Assembly: GCA_008012315.1 (NCBI GenBank)
Contig: SSEL01000014.1
Span: 78,362-142,361 of the forward strand
Direction: 5' to 3'
DNA from: Rhodospirillaceae bacterium
GTDB lineage: Bacteria; Pseudomonadota; Alphaproteobacteria; Dongiales; Dongiaceae
Length of the DNA stretch: 64,000 nt
Part shown: one piece after another, positions 61,827-64,000 of the stretch
Numbering within the stretch: the first letter of the stretch is position 1
Layout of the letters: every line of letters begins with the position of its first letter
Notes under the pieces: model-generated
Seen by the model: only the letters and a program-made list of their open reading frames with translations
What the model was told of the DNA's origin: nothing
Databases searched by the model: none
Made by a program: the position numbers and the translations under genes

Positions 61827-62337
61827 ATGAGCGCTTCCGGTCGGGTATTGCAGTCGTTTCGCAATCAGATCAAATGGTGCCGTGCTTTGGGGTCTCCCTT
61901 CACGGCCCGGCTGCTGCACCAGGCTTTGCAGGATCTTGAACAAGGCGGCTTGCTCGCCGAGCTGATCGGCGATTGGCCTGGCACAGCAAATCGGCGTGAC
62001 GGTTGAAACGGCGGATGCCCGTGGACTGGCTGGTACGGCAATTCATCAACCTGCCGCCGGGCGTCGCCCCGGTGCCGTTTCATACCGTGATGTTGCAATA
62101 CCTGCCAGCCCACCCCAAGGAGCCATCTGCGATCTCTTGAACCGGGCCGGGCAGGATGCCACCCGGAATGGGCCGCTTGCATGGCTCCGATACGAACCGG
62201 ACGAAAGCGAAGGCCCCTTCGAGCTACGCCTCACGATATGGCCCAATGGTCATGAGCGGCTGTTGGCCACGGGCCATCCGCATGGCGCGTCGATAAGATG
62301 GCATGGCAGCGAGCGAGGGACGGGCGGAAAGAAATAA
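61827..62337 (+). pseudogene. Decayed DUF2332 gene with internal deletion and frameshifts
   Basis: Three frames carry parts of one DUF2332 protein, normally about 330 residues. Frame one, from ATG 61827, reads SFRNQIKWCRALGSPFTARL and stops after DWPGTANRRDG. A second frame gives LAQQIGVTVETADA near 61990. The frame of ATG 62014 gives LPPGVAPVPFHTVMLQYLPA. A last frame gives AICDLLNRAGQDATRNGPLA and ELRLTIWPNGHERLLATG to 62337. About 180 residues between the first and second parts are missing. At least two frameshifts and one deletion make this a pseudogene. Its upstream neighbour is an intact transporter gene. Confidence 0.78.
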
Positions 62338-62359
62338 GCCGGCCAATTGGCCGGCTTAT
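62334..62359. terminator. Bidirectional terminator-like perfect palindrome
   Basis: ATAAGCCGGCCAA followed by TTGGCCGGCTTAT is a perfect 26-base palindrome, AT-flanked on both sides. It lies between the DUF2332 pseudogene and the convergent glycosyltransferase gene and overlaps the pseudogene's stop. This matches an intrinsic terminator that can work in both directions. Confidence 0.75.
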
Positions 62360-62382
62360 CATATACGTGACATCATACCGTC

Positions 62383-63135
62383 TCAGGCGGCGGCCACGGC
62401 GTCGGGATGCAGCTTGGCGACGATCCGGCCATCCGCGGTGCGGCCGGCATGAACCGAACGGGCCATCAGTTCCTGCCAAGGCGTTGTCGCATTGCTCTTC
62501 TTATGTTCAGCCAGCCAGGCATCCCGGTATTCGCTGCCGGTGGTTTCTTCATAGATCGGCATGCCCTGGGTGTAATGTACCATCTTCGCATCGCTGCGGG
62601 GCGCATCATAGCCGACCAGATGATTCCATTCGCGGGGAACAGCGCCGACCAGATCGGGGTTCAGCCAATCCATCGTATGGGGCGAACGGCAGCGTTGCGG
62701 GTCTTCGACATAGTCCGGCGTCAAGATCCGATTGGCTGGGTGACCACAATTGAACATGATCATGCTCGCCCATTCGAATTTCTTCTCGTTTTTCGACACC
62801 ATGGCGGCGTAACGATCATCCGTCAGGGCGAATAACTCCGCCACGTCGGCCAGGGCCAGAAAATCGATATCCAGGAACAAGGCCCAGCCCTTATAGTCGC
62901 ACAGCCAGGGCACCAGGAAACGGCTGAAGGTGAAAGGGGTCAGGCCTTGCCGTGTCAGCGGCAGGCTAGGCAGCACCAGTGGAGAGATCGCCAACGGCTT
63001 CGAACTACGCCGATAAAGGCTGAACTGCAGAACGTTATAGGCGACAGCCTGACGGTGATCGTAGCCGATAAAGATGCGCAGCGGCTGATTGCTCTGAACC
63101 TGGCCACTCTGGAGCACCGGAAATTCATCCATCAT
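62383..63135 (-). CDS. GT8-like glycosyltransferase
   Basis: The 250-residue protein has a GT-A type core: LRIFIGYDHRQAVAYNVLQF near residue 20, GWALFLDIDFLALADVAELF with the metal-binding DxD (DID), then ASMIMFNCGHPANRIL and MDWLNPDLVGAVPREWNHLV. HYTQGMPIYEET near the end may supply the family's late histidine. This matches family 8-like or related nucleotide-sugar transferases. No signal peptide or membrane span. It follows a Ser/Thr-rich protein gene by ten bases on the same strand, so it could modify that protein, which is inference. Confidence 0.8.
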   Translation of the reverse strand: MMDEFPVLQSGQVQSNQPLRIFIGYDHRQAVAYNVLQFSLYRRSSKPLAISPLVLPSLPLTRQGLTPFTFSRFLVPWLCDYKGWALFLDIDFLALADVAELFALTDDRYAAMVSKNEKKFEWASMIMFNCGHPANRILTPDYVEDPQRCRSPHTMDWLNPDLVGAVPREWNHLVGYDAPRSDAKMVHYTQGMPIYEETTGSEYRDAWLAEHKKSNATTPWQELMARSVHAGRTADGRIVAKLHPDAVAAA

Positions 63136-63145
63136 TGCCTCGATA

Positions 63146-63928
63146 TCAAAGAACGCTGTTGAGCAAGACGCCGTTTAATTTATCGGTCGCGGAAGTCCCG
63201 ATCGGCGGCAAAGATTGCAGCATCGAGACCGCGGAACCCAAAGAAGCCGTCAAGGTATCAAGAGAGTTATTCGCGCCCAAGCCAAACGGATCGGCACCCG
63301 CCTGGGCTTCCTTCTCGACCGTATCAAAATCCTTGGTGTATGTGCCCTGAGTGAGCTGGACGGCGTAATTATACTCGGTGTTCTGGTTCGATACCGAATC
63401 ATCCATGCGGGTTATACGCATGACGTAAGTACCCGCTTGCATGTTGTAGCTGCCGTTCTGCAACTGCGTATAGACGTCATGCGCATCGCCGGTGCTGGGA
63501 TCGGAATCGGCAATGACCGTACCGCTGGTCTGATTGATGATCTGGAACCGGATATTCTTGTCCTCACCTTCATTGGCGGTCAGCACGCCGAAACGGGTCT
63601 GCGCCGAGGTCGCGACCTTGAAGGTGAAGAAATCGGCCGTATCACCTTTGGAAAGAGAACTGAACACGTTCAACCGCGAGTCATTCTGCCGCAAGATCCC
63701 GACATCACGTGCCGTCATGCGGTTATCGACCTGGACGTCGTTGGTCTGTTTCTGGAAATTTTGCGTTTGAATCGATTTCTGCTTCTGCAGGGCAGCGACC
63801 TGATTATTGATCGCTTCCAGCACGGCCGATGCGTCGCCCGATGATGAATTCGTCGACGAGGACGAACCTGACGTCGTGCCGAAAAGCGAGCTTGCTGAAG
63901 TAGACTGAAGGGCGCTGGTGCTGGCCAC
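63146..63928 (-). CDS. Ser/Thr-rich protein of unknown function
   Basis: The 260-residue protein has no signal peptide. Residues 1-32 are almost all Ser, Thr, Gly and Ala (SASSLFGTTSGSSSSTNSSS). A predicted coiled coil (AVLEAINNQVAALQKQKSIQ) precedes a beta-rich middle (GDTADFFTFKVATSAQTRFG, GTYVMRITRMDDSV) and a hydrophobic tail (SLGSAVSMLQSLPPIG). The middle resembles pre-peptidase-like or appendage beta domains, and the N-terminus resembles secreted, flagellar or filament-linked proteins. I cannot assign a family. The gene is co-transcribed with a glycosyltransferase, and the Ser/Thr stretch could be its acceptor. Confidence 0.72.
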   Translation of the reverse strand: MASTSALQSTSASSLFGTTSGSSSSTNSSSGDASAVLEAINNQVAALQKQKSIQTQNFQKQTNDVQVDNRMTARDVGILRQNDSRLNVFSSLSKGDTADFFTFKVATSAQTRFGVLTANEGEDKNIRFQIINQTSGTVIADSDPSTGDAHDVYTQLQNGSYNMQAGTYVMRITRMDDSVSNQNTEYNYAVQLTQGTYTKDFDTVEKEAQAGADPFGLGANNSLDTLTASLGSAVSMLQSLPPIGTSATDKLNGVLLNSVL

Positions 63929-63943
63929 GATTAAATCCTCGCG

Positions 63944-64000
63944 TTAGATCGACACACGCATGATAGGCCGGGCCGGCTCGGTGCCAGCGGTCGATGTCGG
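63944..64000 (-). CDS. C-terminal end of a gene cut by the right edge
   Basis: The last 57 bases hold 18 codons and a TAA in one minus-strand frame, ending PARPIMRVSI. The stop lies 15 bases ahead of the Ser/Thr-rich gene, in operon-like spacing. The peptide is too short for family assignment, so this call rests on spacing alone. Confidence 0.35.
   Translation of the reverse strand, partial: PTSTAGTEPARPIMRVSI

Noticed and set aside
1..64000. CRISPR arrays, tRNA or rRNA genes, insertion sequences and prophage
   Set aside because: No regularly spaced repeats, no cloverleaf-like or rRNA sequence and no transposase or phage gene recognised anywhere in the window.

Overview
The window looks like chromosomal DNA of a GC-rich Gram-negative alphaproteobacterium. 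The evidence is an AcrAB/NodT-type tripartite pump, an AaeXAB-like efflux set, a Wza/GNVR/tyrosine-kinase exopolysaccharide exporter, dense ATGA-overlapping operons and many GntR/MocR, TetR, MarR and RpiR regulators. The order may be Rhodospirillales or a rhizobial relative, but nothing here (no rRNA, no tRNA) fixes it. I saw no transposase, prophage, CRISPR array or tRNA.

Positions 1-18475, all on the minus strand, form an exopolysaccharide locus. Read in transcription order from 17817 it holds a WecA-like initiating sugar-phosphate transferase with an extra membrane domain, a Wza-type export protein, an outer-membrane beta-barrel, a GNVR/Wzz-type chain-length protein, a BY-kinase-like ATPase without a tyrosine tail and an ExeA-like AAA ATPase. 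WecC and WecB (UDP-ManNAcA supply), a heparinase II/III-family protein, a GT4 transferase, GalE, a second GT4, a fused dehydrogenase/Gfo-Idh-MocA protein and a GT4 cut by the left edge follow. The set resembles exosortase (XrtA)-associated EPS clusters, but no exosortase, flippase or polymerase is visible. A small bitopic protein (17978-18475) and a YdcF-like protein flank it.

Positions 19814-37074 hold transport and regulation: a cystine/polar amino-acid ABC importer with a possible 41-residue leader ORF, a class III nucleotide cyclase, a MarR-led AaeB/AaeX/AaeA-like efflux operon, a TetR gene divergent from an AcrA-AcrB-NodT pump with clear operator palindromes, two small exported proteins, and a GntR-like repressor divergent from gluconokinase with a recognisable GntR operator.

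Positions 37204-46060 are the most interesting part. A MarR-led, tightly overlapping operon encodes a molybdenum hydroxylase (FAD subunit plus fused 2Fe-2S/molybdopterin subunit), a 6-hydroxynicotinate-reductase-like Fe-S protein, a UPF0280 (ApbE-like) protein, two tandem DUF1185 proteins and an enamidase-like amidohydrolase. The order hydroxylase, ring reductase, cyclic-enamide hydrolase matches the upper part of reductive nicotinate breakdown known from Eubacterium barkeri. A Tat-exported solute-binding protein without permeases follows.

Positions 47401-61811 are accessory amino-acid and sugar metabolism: TetR with a DUF1348 protein and a perfect operator, an XRE-cupin regulator divergent from an aminotransferase, a MocR regulator with its own repeat operator, an FrhB-like Fe-S flavoprotein, a second orphan solute-binding protein, an RpiR plus class III aminotransferase pair, a sugar isomerase plus Gfo/Idh/MocA pair, a PuuB-like oxidase, GreB and an EamA transporter. 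The right end carries a decayed DUF2332 pseudogene, a strong bidirectional terminator, a GT8-like glycosyltransferase and an unrecognised Ser/Thr-rich protein.
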